Both the position numbers and the translations under genes were made by a program. From positions 1,564,539-1,628,538 of the forward strand of contig NZ_RYYU01000001.1 in assembly GCF_003977605.1 (NCBI RefSeq): a stretch of 64,000 nucleotides of DNA, in the 5' to 3' direction. Position 1 is the stretch's first letter; every line of letters starts with the position of its first letter. Shown piece by piece: positions 43,772-52,572 of this stretch. This DNA comes from Prevotella koreensis. GTDB lineage: Bacteria > Bacteroidota > Bacteroidia > Bacteroidales > Bacteroidaceae. The notes below the pieces were generated by a model, which saw only the letters and a list, made by a program, of their open reading frames with translations, was not told where the DNA came from and ran no database searches.

Positions 43772-46700
43772 ATGAAGAAATCTACTTTTTTCATGCTTCT
43801 TATGTGTCTCTTGATGATTGGTTCGAGAGCAGACGCACAAGTGGCTTACGGATGGAACCGCAACGACTCGCAAACGCCGGAGAACATCGGCCCGTGCAAG
43901 TTTGATGTGGGCAATCCATCGGGTTTCCAACTGCTGCGAACCCACGACTACGGCATACGTGCCGGAGCGTTTGCAGGCAAGAAGTACTACGTGCAGACTT
44001 GCGATAAGTCGGGCAACGACCCATCGCCGATGGCGTTCGGAACTTACGACTTTGACACTGGTACGTTCACTAAGATTGCCACCTGCAACAGCGATGACAA
44101 GTTCTACGACATGGCCTACGACTACAAGAACGGCATTATGTACGCACTGGGCAACGCCGGACGTGTGAGCAGGCTGTTGAAAATCGACCTCAGCAATGGC
44201 GAAGTGACCGAAGTTGCCGAACTATACCAAGAGTTCGTGGCAATCGCAATCGACCTGCAAGGGCAAATCTATGCTGAAAATCCGTACAGCGAACTCGTAA
44301 AACTCGAACTTGACGGCAACGAGGAGACTCTGAACAGTTGCGACTACTCGGCCAAAAGCGAACTGCAGTCGATGGGAATAGACCACAAGACCGGCAGACT
44401 ATGGTGGGCAATACCCACAAGCAGAGAGGGAACGCAACTCCTGAACATTGACTTGAAAAGCGGATATTATGACACTAACGTGGAACTTACGGGCGAAAAG
44501 CAAATCGTAGGACTCGATTTCCCATACTCAAATGTAAAGGAGGGAGCGCCGGGAAAGGTTGAAAAACTTGAGATAACACCTGTCAGCGATGGCGCAAAAG
44601 AGGTTAATATCACCGTTAAAGCACCTCAAAACACTGTGGGAGGCGGCACTCTCGGAACATTCAAGATACACCTGCTGCGCGGAAACAAGGAGATTTTCTC
44701 GAAAGACAACGCAACGGCAGGCGAACTGATAACCACCAACGAAACACTGACCGCCAACGACCTATACACCTATAAAGCGTATGCTTCAAACAGTGAGGGC
44801 AACGGTGAAGAGACAGTGAAGCAGGTATATATCGGCGAGGACATTCCCGATGCGGTCACAAATATTCAACTTGAAAAGCAGACTGATGGCAGAAGTTGCA
44901 AAATGTCATGGACATCGCCAGCAAAAGGTATCAACGGCGGATATATCCCTGCCGGCATAAAATATGACATTACACGCCTGCCGGACAACGCCACAATAGC
45001 CGAAGGAATACAGGAAACAACCTTTACAGACAACACCGTGACACTGCTTGCCAACTACCGGTACAGAATAACACCGGTGGGTCGCGAGAAAGGAAAGGCG
45101 GCAATGTCTGAATTTATCATACTTGGAACGTCTCATCTCGCGCCATACCAATGTAAATTCACCAACGATGACATGCCTTTGTGGACTATCATCGACCGCA
45201 ACCACGACGGTACGACATGGAAAAGACGCATGGCAAGCGAGGGTATATACTGCAGTTATAACGAAAAAATGGCCGGCGACGACTGGATTATTTCACGTCC
45301 GATCGCGCTGAAAGGCAACACCAAGTATAAAATAATGGTTACTGCTTCGGCCGCAAACCTCGAACTGATTGAGAAAATGAGCCTCTATTTCGGTAAAGGA
45401 GACAAGGAGGAAGACCTCACAGGATTTAAGGAGATAGGTAAGTTTGAGGTTGCCAATGAGGAAGGTCAGCGTGCCAACTACGTGGCCTACTATACTCCGA
45501 CAGCCGACAACAATGAGAATTTCGCAATCAGAATGAACTCTGACCCGAATAAATTCCAACTCGAAGTCTTCGGCATCACGATAAAAGAGGCATCGGAGGG
45601 TTCGTTGCATGGCACCGTAAAGCATGACGGAGCAGCATTGCAGAATGTTGAAATATCTCTCAAAGACACCGACTTCTCTACAAAAACAAACGCCCAAGGC
45701 CAATGGACAATGACGAACATACCCGAAGCCGACTATACCCTTGAGGCACGAAAAGAAGGCTATGCACTGCATACACAACCGGTACAGGTGTCGTCTGAAG
45801 AAGACATTGACATTAATATAACACTGAACAAGATCGAGAAACTCACTGCAACAGGTAAAGTAACATTCTCCGATGGGGCTGCGCTGAAAGACGCGAAGGT
45901 GGTGATGACCGCCATAAACGGCACCGCAGAAACAACCAAGTATGTGGCCTATACCGACAATGAGGGTAAATACACGGTGGCGAACATCTACGAAGGTACA
46001 TATCAACTCACGGCACAACACCCCGGCCTCATCAGCGAACAGGAGCAAGTTGCGATAACGAAAGACGCGACAACACTGCCTGTCATCGAACTGAAAGATA
46101 AGGCCGTGGCACCCCGCTTGGTCACTGTTACCGCACAGGATAACGCAGGAAACGTTAAATGGGAAGCACCGATAGACGTGGACTCTATTTCATATCATAA
46201 AGGTGCGGGAGTGGCTCACATAGGCGTTTTCTCATACACCGAGCGCAGCATTGTGGGCACAGTGTTCCGCAAAGACATTGCAATAACAGCCGTGAAGTGG
46301 CAGACCGATGAGTTCCGCGGTCCTCACAAGAACGTGGATTTGGTTATTTTTGCACTCAACAGCGAGGGTAATCCCACCAATACCATTCTCTACGAACAGA
46401 AAGGCATTGCCAATACCGACAACACATGGTGTCGCTACGAACTGCCTCAGCCGCTCGTTGTGAAAGGAGGTGCTCTCGTGGCATTCCGCTATAACGGATT
46501 CTTGAGCATGCTTGCCGATGCCGGTGTGAACAACGGACTTGAGTTCGAGCCTAACGTTCATGTCATGAACACCGACTATGCGAATGCCGCATTCGAGTAT
46601 CTCGACCAGCACGACATGAAGAAGAACCTTCTCATCGGTATCGACTACGCCATGCTCAATGCCGATGGCACGGCCATTGCAAACACCCTGCAACGCCAAA

Positions 46701-48256
46701 AGCAATACAAGGTTTACAGAAAACTTGAGAAAGAGGGCGAGAACTGGCAGTATCTGGCATCAACAGACGTTGCCGTGCGTGAGTACAATGACGCACAATT
46801 CGGCACGTTGCCTATGGGTTATTACAGATATGCCGTAACGAGCGTTCTCGCTTCAGAGAAAGAATCGGGTATGGCAACATCCGGTCGTATAGGAAGAAAT
46901 CTGCTTGCCGACGTGAATTTCAAAGTCAAGACAAACGCCAAACCACGCAACTCTTCACCGTTGATAACAATTAAGGCAGCAGACAACGACAACGCAACAT
47001 TCACCGCAACGAAAAAAGACGGGGAAACATGGACAATCGGCGGAGTGGCAAAGAAGAAGTATTTGCTGCATGCAGAACTCGACGGCTTCGACGACATCGA
47101 TGAAACACTGACCATCGAGGGCGAAGAAACAGAGTTCGACCACGAACTCAATTTCATCGAAAGACTGCTCCCTGCATATAACCTCAAGGCCGAAAAACAG
47201 GACGAAGCAGACAAGTGCTTGCTCTCATGGAACACCGACAACTTCATTTTCGATGGCTTCGAGTCATACGAACCTTTCACCGTGGAACCGGCAACAAAGG
47301 AGATGAACTGGATATATTGGGACATGGACAAAGCACAGACGGTGGAATTTGACAACCTCACGTTCAAACACATGGGCATTCCTATGTCCTACATGGCTTT
47401 CAATCCGTATCAGACAACGCCATCACTTGCATTATTCGATGCCGGCTCACTGCCTTATTCGGGAAGACAATACTTGGTGTCTTTCGGCAATCGCGGACAA
47501 GCAAACAACGACTTCATCTTCTCGCCGATACTCAATTTCACGGGCAAGGCCTCGTTCAAGTTTGTCATAAAGAACTTCACCAACGCTCTCGGAGCGGCAA
47601 CAATCAAGGTGGGATACACCGAACAGGAATATCCCAAGACATTGAACGACATAGTATGGATAAGCCGGTCGATAAACGTTTCTGACAAGAACTGGCAGGA
47701 AATGACATTCGACGTACCGGAAAATGCAAAACGCATGGTGCTGCTGAACGAAACCCAAAAGGGATATTTCCTGATGATTGACAATCTCTTCGTGGGAGAA
47801 GAGACTCCGTATGCCGACGGAACGGTAAAGAAACCTATTGAAGACCGTGCCACATACGAGGTGAAACTTGACGGAAACATCGTGAACGGTGTCAATCAAA
47901 GCAATAAGAACGTGATGCTGACAGCATTGCCAAAAGGCAAACACACTGCCGAAGTGACCGCCGTTTACGAGTCGGGACGCTCGCAGACCAAGAGCATAAC
48001 GTTCGAAACAGAGGGCGTGTCCGGCATTGATGAGATTGGTAATGACAAGCATCCGGAAGCATATATCAGCAACAACGGCAATCATGTTCACACCGGCGAT
48101 GCCATAACATCTTGGGCTATATACGACTTCAAGGGTTCACTCATCAAGAAAGGAAACGAACACGACATCGACTTGAGCACCCTGCCGGCAGGCATCTACA
48201 TAATGCAACTCAACGGCAAGACTGTCAGTGAGAGCATTAAGATAGTCAGGAAATAG
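43772..48256 (+). CDS. Very large secreted multidomain protein (Fn3, carboxypeptidase-regulatory, choice-of-anchor J, T9SS tail)
   Basis: 1494 residues. Signal peptide 1-22 (ending RADA). The N-terminal 250 residues look like a beta-propeller-like segment (FDTGTFTKIATCNSDDKFYD, ALGNAGRVSRLLKIDLSNG). Fibronectin-III-like domains lie near 265-450. Two carboxypeptidase-regulatory-like modules lie near 615-775 (GSLHGTVKHDGAALQNVEIS; TATGKVTFSDGAALKDAKVV). A jelly-roll/cleaved adhesin module is near 1165-1350 (FIFDGFESYEPF...FLMIDNLFVGEE). The T9SS type A domain is the last 70 residues (WAIYDFKGSLIKKG, LPAGIYIMQLNG, SESIKIVRK). It is probably a surface adhesin or a peptidase-like surface factor; no catalytic motif was seen. 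Confidence 0.8.
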   Translation: MKKSTFFMLLMCLLMIGSRADAQVAYGWNRNDSQTPENIGPCKFDVGNPSGFQLLRTHDYGIRAGAFAGKKYYVQTCDKSGNDPSPMAFGTYDFDTGTFTKIATCNSDDKFYDMAYDYKNGIMYALGNAGRVSRLLKIDLSNGEVTEVAELYQEFVAIAIDLQGQIYAENPYSELVKLELDGNEETLNSCDYSAKSELQSMGIDHKTGRLWWAIPTSREGTQLLNIDLKSGYYDTNVELTGEKQIVGLDFPYSNVKEGAPGKVEKLEITPVSDGAKEVNITVKAPQNTVGGGTLGTFKIHLLRGNKEIFSKDNATAGELITTNETLTANDLYTYKAYASNSEGNGEETVKQVYIGEDIPDAVTNIQLEKQTDGRSCKMSWTSPAKGINGGYIPAGIKYDITRLPDNATIAEGIQETTFTDNTVTLLANYRYRITPVGREKGKAAMSEFIILGTSHLAPYQCKFTNDDMPLWTIIDRNHDGTTWKRRMASEGIYCSYNEKMAGDDWIISRPIALKGNTKYKIMVTASAANLELIEKMSLYFGKGDKEEDLTGFKEIGKFEVANEEGQRANYVAYYTPTADNNENFAIRMNSDPNKFQLEVFGITIKEASEGSLHGTVKHDGAALQNVEISLKDTDFSTKTNAQGQWTMTNIPEADYTLEARKEGYALHTQPVQVSSEEDIDINITLNKIEKLTATGKVTFSDGAALKDAKVVMTAINGTAETTKYVAYTDNEGKYTVANIYEGTYQLTAQHPGLISEQEQVAITKDATTLPVIELKDKAVAPRLVTVTAQDNAGNVKWEAPIDVDSISYHKGAGVAHIGVFSYTERSIVGTVFRKDIAITAVKWQTDEFRGPHKNVDLVIFALNSEGNPTNTILYEQKGIANTDNTWCRYELPQPLVVKGGALVAFRYNGFLSMLADAGVNNGLEFEPNVHVMNTDYANAAFEYLDQHDMKKNLLIGIDYAMLNADGTAIANTLQRQKQYKVYRKLEKEGENWQYLASTDVAVREYNDAQFGTLPMGYYRYAVTSVLASEKESGMATSGRIGRNLLADVNFKVKTNAKPRNSSPLITIKAADNDNATFTATKKDGETWTIGGVAKKKYLLHAELDGFDDIDETLTIEGEETEFDHELNFIERLLPAYNLKAEKQDEADKCLLSWNTDNFIFDGFESYEPFTVEPATKEMNWIYWDMDKAQTVEFDNLTFKHMGIPMSYMAFNPYQTTPSLALFDAGSLPYSGRQYLVSFGNRGQANNDFIFSPILNFTGKASFKFVIKNFTNALGAATIKVGYTEQEYPKTLNDIVWISRSINVSDKNWQEMTFDVPENAKRMVLLNETQKGYFLMIDNLFVGEETPYADGTVKKPIEDRATYEVKLDGNIVNGVNQSNKNVMLTALPKGKHTAEVTAVYESGRSQTKSITFETEGVSGIDEIGNDKHPEAYISNNGNHVHTGDAITSWAIYDFKGSLIKKGNEHDIDLSTLPAGIYIMQLNGKTVSESIKIVRK

Positions 48257-48313
48257 GTTTGCTGTAGTCCTATAACTTTCACACATCGCCCCGTGTATAA
48301 GAAAGGGCATGAT

Positions 48314-48362
48314 AAAAGCCATATCTTCACTTCGTCATGAAGCGCAGATATGGCTTTTTTAT
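48314..48362. terminator. Bidirectional terminator between converging secreted-protein genes
   Basis: AAAAGCCATATCT at 48314-48326 pairs with AGATATGGCTTTT at 48346-48358, with T runs on both strands. Confidence 0.8.
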
Positions 48363-48377
48363 TTATGCCAAAACGCC

Positions 48378-50552
48378 TTATTTCACAACGATTTTACGTT
48401 TTTCGGCAGATGTACTCACTACATATACACCCTTTGCAAGACCGGTTGCGTCAAAAGAAACCGCACTTGCAGAGGCCTGTTTCTTGCCCACAACACGAGC
48501 ATTTGCATCATACAGCACCACGTTCTCGCCACCGGCAAGACCTTTAACTTCGATTGCAGAAGAAGAAACCGTGAACGACACGCCGGCATTACTCTCGTTA
48601 ATGGTCTGCACACTGCTGACAAACTCATCGTATGGCGTAGGCTTAACCACTCCGTAGTCTTCGATATTCATTGCGAAAATAGGCCATCCCTTGTCCTTTG
48701 CAATCTTAATATCAGCCGCTGTTGCAGCGTTCTGTTCAAGCGTAGGGTCTTTCTCTATCAGGTAAAGTCCCTGCAAGTTCATACCGAACCAGTCGTCCCA
48801 CTCATCCGCAGAATAAGCCACATAGGTGGGCAATGCCTCCATGAAGGCGGTCATGTTCTCACCGTTGATGTTGTTGCGCTGCAACTCAATGTGCCTCAAC
48901 TCGGAATTGGCAGCAAGTTTTATTGCCGTGAGAGCATTGTTGTAGCAGTTAACTTCGCGAACTTTCGCGTTGGCCGAGAGGTCGAGCGTTCCCGCAATCA
49001 TGTTGTCTCGGCATACGAGTGATGCGAGTTCGGAGTTGTGAGACAAGTCAATAGCCTCCAACTGGTTGCCCCAACAACTAAAATCTATCAGTGCAGGCAG
49101 GTTCTCAAGATTCAAGTTGTTGATTTTGTTGCCGCCGCAATATATTGTTTTCAACGCACTGTTATTGCCGAGCACCAGTTCGGTGAGAGCGTTGTCGTCG
49201 CAGAAAAGTTCTTCAAGCAGTGGCGACTTAGACACGTCAAGACTCGTAAGACTGTCTGACGAACACTCCAGTTTAGAGATTGCTCCCTTGATAACGATAT
49301 TCTTGTCGGTGATTTTGAAAGCCCCCGGAGAGTCATACTCTGCTCCGATTATTTCCAAAGGCTCCTCTGTCTTGATGCTGAGCGAGATGTATTCGCCTAT
49401 TTCGCGCGATGTAGTCATCGTTACCTGCGGAATATCTTCCTCGTTATATGAGAGGAAAGCGTCTTTCCATTCAGCTGCCTCCTTATACTTGTCGAGGTGA
49501 CCTGTCGGCACATAGAGATTCATTTTATAGTTTGGGAACATCACACCGAAGGCACCCGTTTCTGCTTCCGGCGGTGTGGTAGCCCTTACGTGCACTTCTG
49601 TCAGGCTCTTACAGTTATCCAGACAGCCTGCTTTCAGCAATGTTGCCGATGCGGGAATATAGATCTTTTGCAGGTTCTTTGCTCCGTAGCACATGCTCAC
49701 AGGCAGCGTTGCCACACCATTGTTTATTCTCAACACCTTCAGTTTCTCCGCACAGTCGAATGCCGACATATATACAGTGGTAACGGTTTGCGGTATGATA
49801 TACTTCGCACGAGGGTCTGCTTGCGGGTATGCCACGAGTGCCGTTGCATCATAAGTTAATAGTACACCGTCAATCACTTTGAAGTTTGTGCTCTTCTCGT
49901 CAACCTCGAACGATGCAAGGTCAACGCAACCACCGAACGCACTCTCACCAATCTTCTCCGTCTTTTCGTTGATGCTTACCTTGGTAAGGGCGGTACCATA
50001 AAACGAAGATACACCGAGAGACTTAAGAGACTCTGGGGCAACAAACTCCTTGATAACAGTTTTGTAGAAAGCCCTGTCGTCTATCTTCTCAAGAGAAGCG
50101 GGGAAATTCACCGATTCAAGAACCGCACAACTCATGAAGGCAGACTTGCCAATGCTTTGCAATCCTTCATAGAAAATCACTTTTTCAAGCACCTTACACT
50201 TAAAGAACGCTCTTTCGCCAACCTTCAAAAGGCTTGAAGGCATCACGATTTTCTTCAATGTTCTGTTAAGACTCATCGAGTAGTCAGGTATTGTGCCGGT
50301 CTCGTTTCCGTCGGCATCAACGATTGTTACTCCCGCCAAGTCGAGATTCGTGAGGTTCGTTATATTTGAAAACACCATAAAATCGGTATTATTCATTTTT
50401 CCGGTCACTGTCAGGTCGGTTATTTCCGACAGGTCTTCTCCCAAAAGAGTGCCCAATGTTCCGGGCGTTGTGACATTCACTGTCTTAGAACTCTGTGCAC
50501 CGCTGGTAATCGCCACCATAAGTAGCACAAACAACATGTAGATTTTTCTCAT
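48378..50552 (-). CDS. BspA-type leucine-rich repeat surface protein with T9SS tail
   Basis: 724 residues. Signal peptide 1-19. Residues about 60-340 are BspA/LRR_5 repeats (e.g. LEKVIFYEGLQSIGKSAFMS, LESVNFPASLEKIDDRAFYK), followed by a second block with shorter LRR units at about 430-570 (LTELVLGNNSALKTIYCGGN). The C-terminal 80 residues are a T9SS domain (NVVLYDANARVVGKKQ, LAKGVYVVS, KRKIVVK). BspA-like proteins bind host matrix proteins and other bacteria; this role is family inference. Confidence 0.85.
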   Translation of the reverse strand: MRKIYMLFVLLMVAITSGAQSSKTVNVTTPGTLGTLLGEDLSEITDLTVTGKMNNTDFMVFSNITNLTNLDLAGVTIVDADGNETGTIPDYSMSLNRTLKKIVMPSSLLKVGERAFFKCKVLEKVIFYEGLQSIGKSAFMSCAVLESVNFPASLEKIDDRAFYKTVIKEFVAPESLKSLGVSSFYGTALTKVSINEKTEKIGESAFGGCVDLASFEVDEKSTNFKVIDGVLLTYDATALVAYPQADPRAKYIIPQTVTTVYMSAFDCAEKLKVLRINNGVATLPVSMCYGAKNLQKIYIPASATLLKAGCLDNCKSLTEVHVRATTPPEAETGAFGVMFPNYKMNLYVPTGHLDKYKEAAEWKDAFLSYNEEDIPQVTMTTSREIGEYISLSIKTEEPLEIIGAEYDSPGAFKITDKNIVIKGAISKLECSSDSLTSLDVSKSPLLEELFCDDNALTELVLGNNSALKTIYCGGNKINNLNLENLPALIDFSCWGNQLEAIDLSHNSELASLVCRDNMIAGTLDLSANAKVREVNCYNNALTAIKLAANSELRHIELQRNNINGENMTAFMEALPTYVAYSADEWDDWFGMNLQGLYLIEKDPTLEQNAATAADIKIAKDKGWPIFAMNIEDYGVVKPTPYDEFVSSVQTINESNAGVSFTVSSSAIEVKGLAGGENVVLYDANARVVGKKQASASAVSFDATGLAKGVYVVSTSAEKRKIVVK

Positions 50553-50776
50553 TTTAATTTAAGTTTTAAAGTTAATAATTTGGTATTTTATAAGTAAGTG
50601 TTCAGTAAGAATAAATCATAATGAAAGAAAAGTAATAGGGCAACAATTCGAACAACATAGAGTGTAGAGACAGAAAAAAATATATAAAAAAGAAAATCAT
50701 AATGTGTACCTGTGTAGGTTCAATATTCAAAGTTACCATTATCTTGTCTCCTTATTATATATATTATATGTCGTTG

Positions 50777-50784
50777 CAAATATA
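50777..50784 (-). promoter_or_regulatory. Possible -7 promoter box of the BspA-type gene
   Basis: Minus-strand TATATTTG, giving a leader of about 215 nt before the start at 50552. The rest of 50553-50840 is AT-rich and holds no gene. Confidence 0.4.
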
Positions 50785-50846
50785 GTTTTTTTCATCAGAA
50801 CTTCCAAAAAAATCACTCTCTATCTCTTGTGTTTTAAAAAAATCAT

Positions 50847-50854
50847 TATCTTTG
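50847..50854 (+). promoter_or_regulatory. -7 promoter box of the gene at 51050
   Basis: TATCTTTG, with a TTG at 50827-50829 about 17 bases upstream. It implies a leader of about 190 nt. Confidence 0.5.
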
Positions 50855-50900
50855 CAGGAGAACAAACAATCCGGAATTCAGAACTAAACAAAAGAATACG

Positions 50901-50960
50901 ATGACACCAATACCGAAGATAACGGTAAGACATGGCATTCAAGTTGGCGATTCGTTTTAA
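50901..50960 (+). CDS. Possible 19-residue leader peptide
   Basis: ATG at 50901 opens MTPIPKITVRHGIQVGDSF and stops at 50958-50960, inside the leader of the next gene. It could be a chance frame. No regulatory hairpin was established next to it. Confidence 0.2.
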   Translation: MTPIPKITVRHGIQVGDSF

Positions 50961-51049
50961 AAACAATAAATAAAGTTAAACCAAAGTCTAAGCCCCTGAT
51001 ACGACTTCCCTCTCACATGAAAGAGGAACAAAGAGGGACATGAAAAGTT

Positions 51050-52402
51050 ATGAAACAAAAACAACTTAAGAACATGCTTGTGGCTATTACCGCAATGTTA
51101 ATCACAATGTTCGGCATGCCTCAAACGACACAGGCAGCCACCAAGTACGGATTCCATGTAGGAGGAGTGTATGTCACATCAGACAACTACACCAATATCA
51201 CCGGAAACGACATCAAACCCTACGACGAAAACACCACCGACAATGCCGTGTGGTACGACCCCACCACTAACACGCTCTACGTCAAAAACACACGCATAGA
51301 ACGTACGGGAGGTAGCAAGCAATGTATAGAGAACGAAACCAACGAAGGACTTACTATCATGTTCATCGGCAAATGCTATTTCAGATCAGAAAACTCCAAG
51401 GCAATACGTTTGGAAAGTAGTACAACACTAAAGGGAGATAAAGAAAACCCAAAACCCGAAATATATGCAGGCTCAAATGAGTATGAAGCAATATACATAG
51501 AGAACAATTCGCAGGTTACTATAGAAAATCTTTATATTAAGACAGAATCTGCCAAGAATCATGCTATACTTGGCGATGCTCAGGAGTCACTGGCACTAAA
51601 AAATGTAGATATTACTTGTTTTGGAACAGGAGATAACAAGTCTGCCGTAGCAAATTTCTTGGAACTTACACTCGAAAACTCACATATATCTACGGGTTCA
51701 AACGCAAAAAAGACCTACGGCATACGAGCGGACTGTTATCGCAGTATACCAAACATTGATTTACCTTCTCCAAAAATCTTTATATTTGGCACTTCTACTA
51801 TTACCACTATGCACCCGGCAATACATGTGAATGGTGCCGTCTTTATAGAAGGTCAAAAAGATAGTAAACTTGAGGCAACAAGTTTATATGATTGCGCCAT
51901 ATACTTGGATTGGACATCAAGAAAAGTAGATGGTTATACACACATAAATAGTGGTTTCTTAAATATTCATTGCCTCAACTTTAAATTCAAAGGATTGTCT
52001 TCAGGAATACGTGGAAACAGGTATGAAGACCGCGAACGACCAACCCTAACCATAAGCCTATCATCAGGCATAGTGAAAGCAGAGGAAGCAGGGTCGGGAG
52101 TAATCACAAATATCGAAAATTTCGAGATATGTAATTGCAAGATAGAAGAACCTGAAGGAGCGTATTTTGATAAAGATAAGCACGCATTATGCGATGCCAA
52201 CGGCAATGTTATAACAGATAAGGTAATATTTAGTAGTACTTCAAATTTCAATCCGACCGGTGTAGAGACAATTAATACATACCAACCCGCTGCCGTGTCA
52301 GAGATCTACTCTGCCGATGGTCGCCGTCAAAGCCAGATGCGATGCGGATTGAACATCATTCGCATGACAGACGGAACAACCAAAAAGGTAATAGTGAAAT
52401 AA
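51050..52402 (+). CDS. Secreted right-handed beta-helix-like protein with short T9SS-type tail
   Basis: 450 residues. Signal peptide 1-29 (ending TQA). The N-terminal motif GFHVGGVYVTSDNYTNITG and WYDPTTNTLYVKNTRI is typical of a Prevotella/Bacteroides secreted family of unknown function. Following segments alternate short strands and Asn/Ser-rich turns (AIYIENNSQVTIENLYIKTE, LALKNVDITCFG), consistent with a parallel beta-helix. The end (EIYSADGRRQSQM, GLNIIRMTDGTTKKVIVK) is the short sorting tail. Function unknown. Confidence 0.7.
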   Translation: MKQKQLKNMLVAITAMLITMFGMPQTTQAATKYGFHVGGVYVTSDNYTNITGNDIKPYDENTTDNAVWYDPTTNTLYVKNTRIERTGGSKQCIENETNEGLTIMFIGKCYFRSENSKAIRLESSTTLKGDKENPKPEIYAGSNEYEAIYIENNSQVTIENLYIKTESAKNHAILGDAQESLALKNVDITCFGTGDNKSAVANFLELTLENSHISTGSNAKKTYGIRADCYRSIPNIDLPSPKIFIFGTSTITTMHPAIHVNGAVFIEGQKDSKLEATSLYDCAIYLDWTSRKVDGYTHINSGFLNIHCLNFKFKGLSSGIRGNRYEDRERPTLTISLSSGIVKAEEAGSGVITNIENFEICNCKIEEPEGAYFDKDKHALCDANGNVITDKVIFSSTSNFNPTGVETINTYQPAAVSEIYSADGRRQSQMRCGLNIIRMTDGTTKKVIVK

Positions 52403-52465
52403 AGCAAAGCAATTAACAGACCACAAAGTAAACAATTTCTTATTTATGGTCTTGATTACTGAACT

Positions 52466-52503
52466 AATAACCGATTTGGGCTCGAACCCAAATCGGTTAT
52501 TTA
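52466..52503. terminator. Bidirectional terminator
   Basis: A perfect 15-bp stem: AATAACCGATTTGGG at 52466-52480, loop CTCGAA, inverse at 52487-52501. It lies between the converging genes at 51050 (+) and 52573 (-). Confidence 0.8.
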
Positions 52504-52572
52504 ACTACTAAGGAAATGGCTCCTTATTAATAAACTTGTTTCCTGAACCAATTGGTAAGGGGTAAAAGAATA

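Noticed and set aside
48309..49022. Plus-strand open frame of 237 codons opposite the BspA-type gene
   Set aside because: It lies over the T9SS tail and LRR region of the minus-strand gene, starts within the bidirectional terminator and has no recognisable domain.
51050..52402. Polysaccharide lyase activity for the beta-helix-like protein
   Set aside because: No lyase catalytic motif or calcium-site pattern was recognised; the fold impression alone is not evidence for the enzyme.
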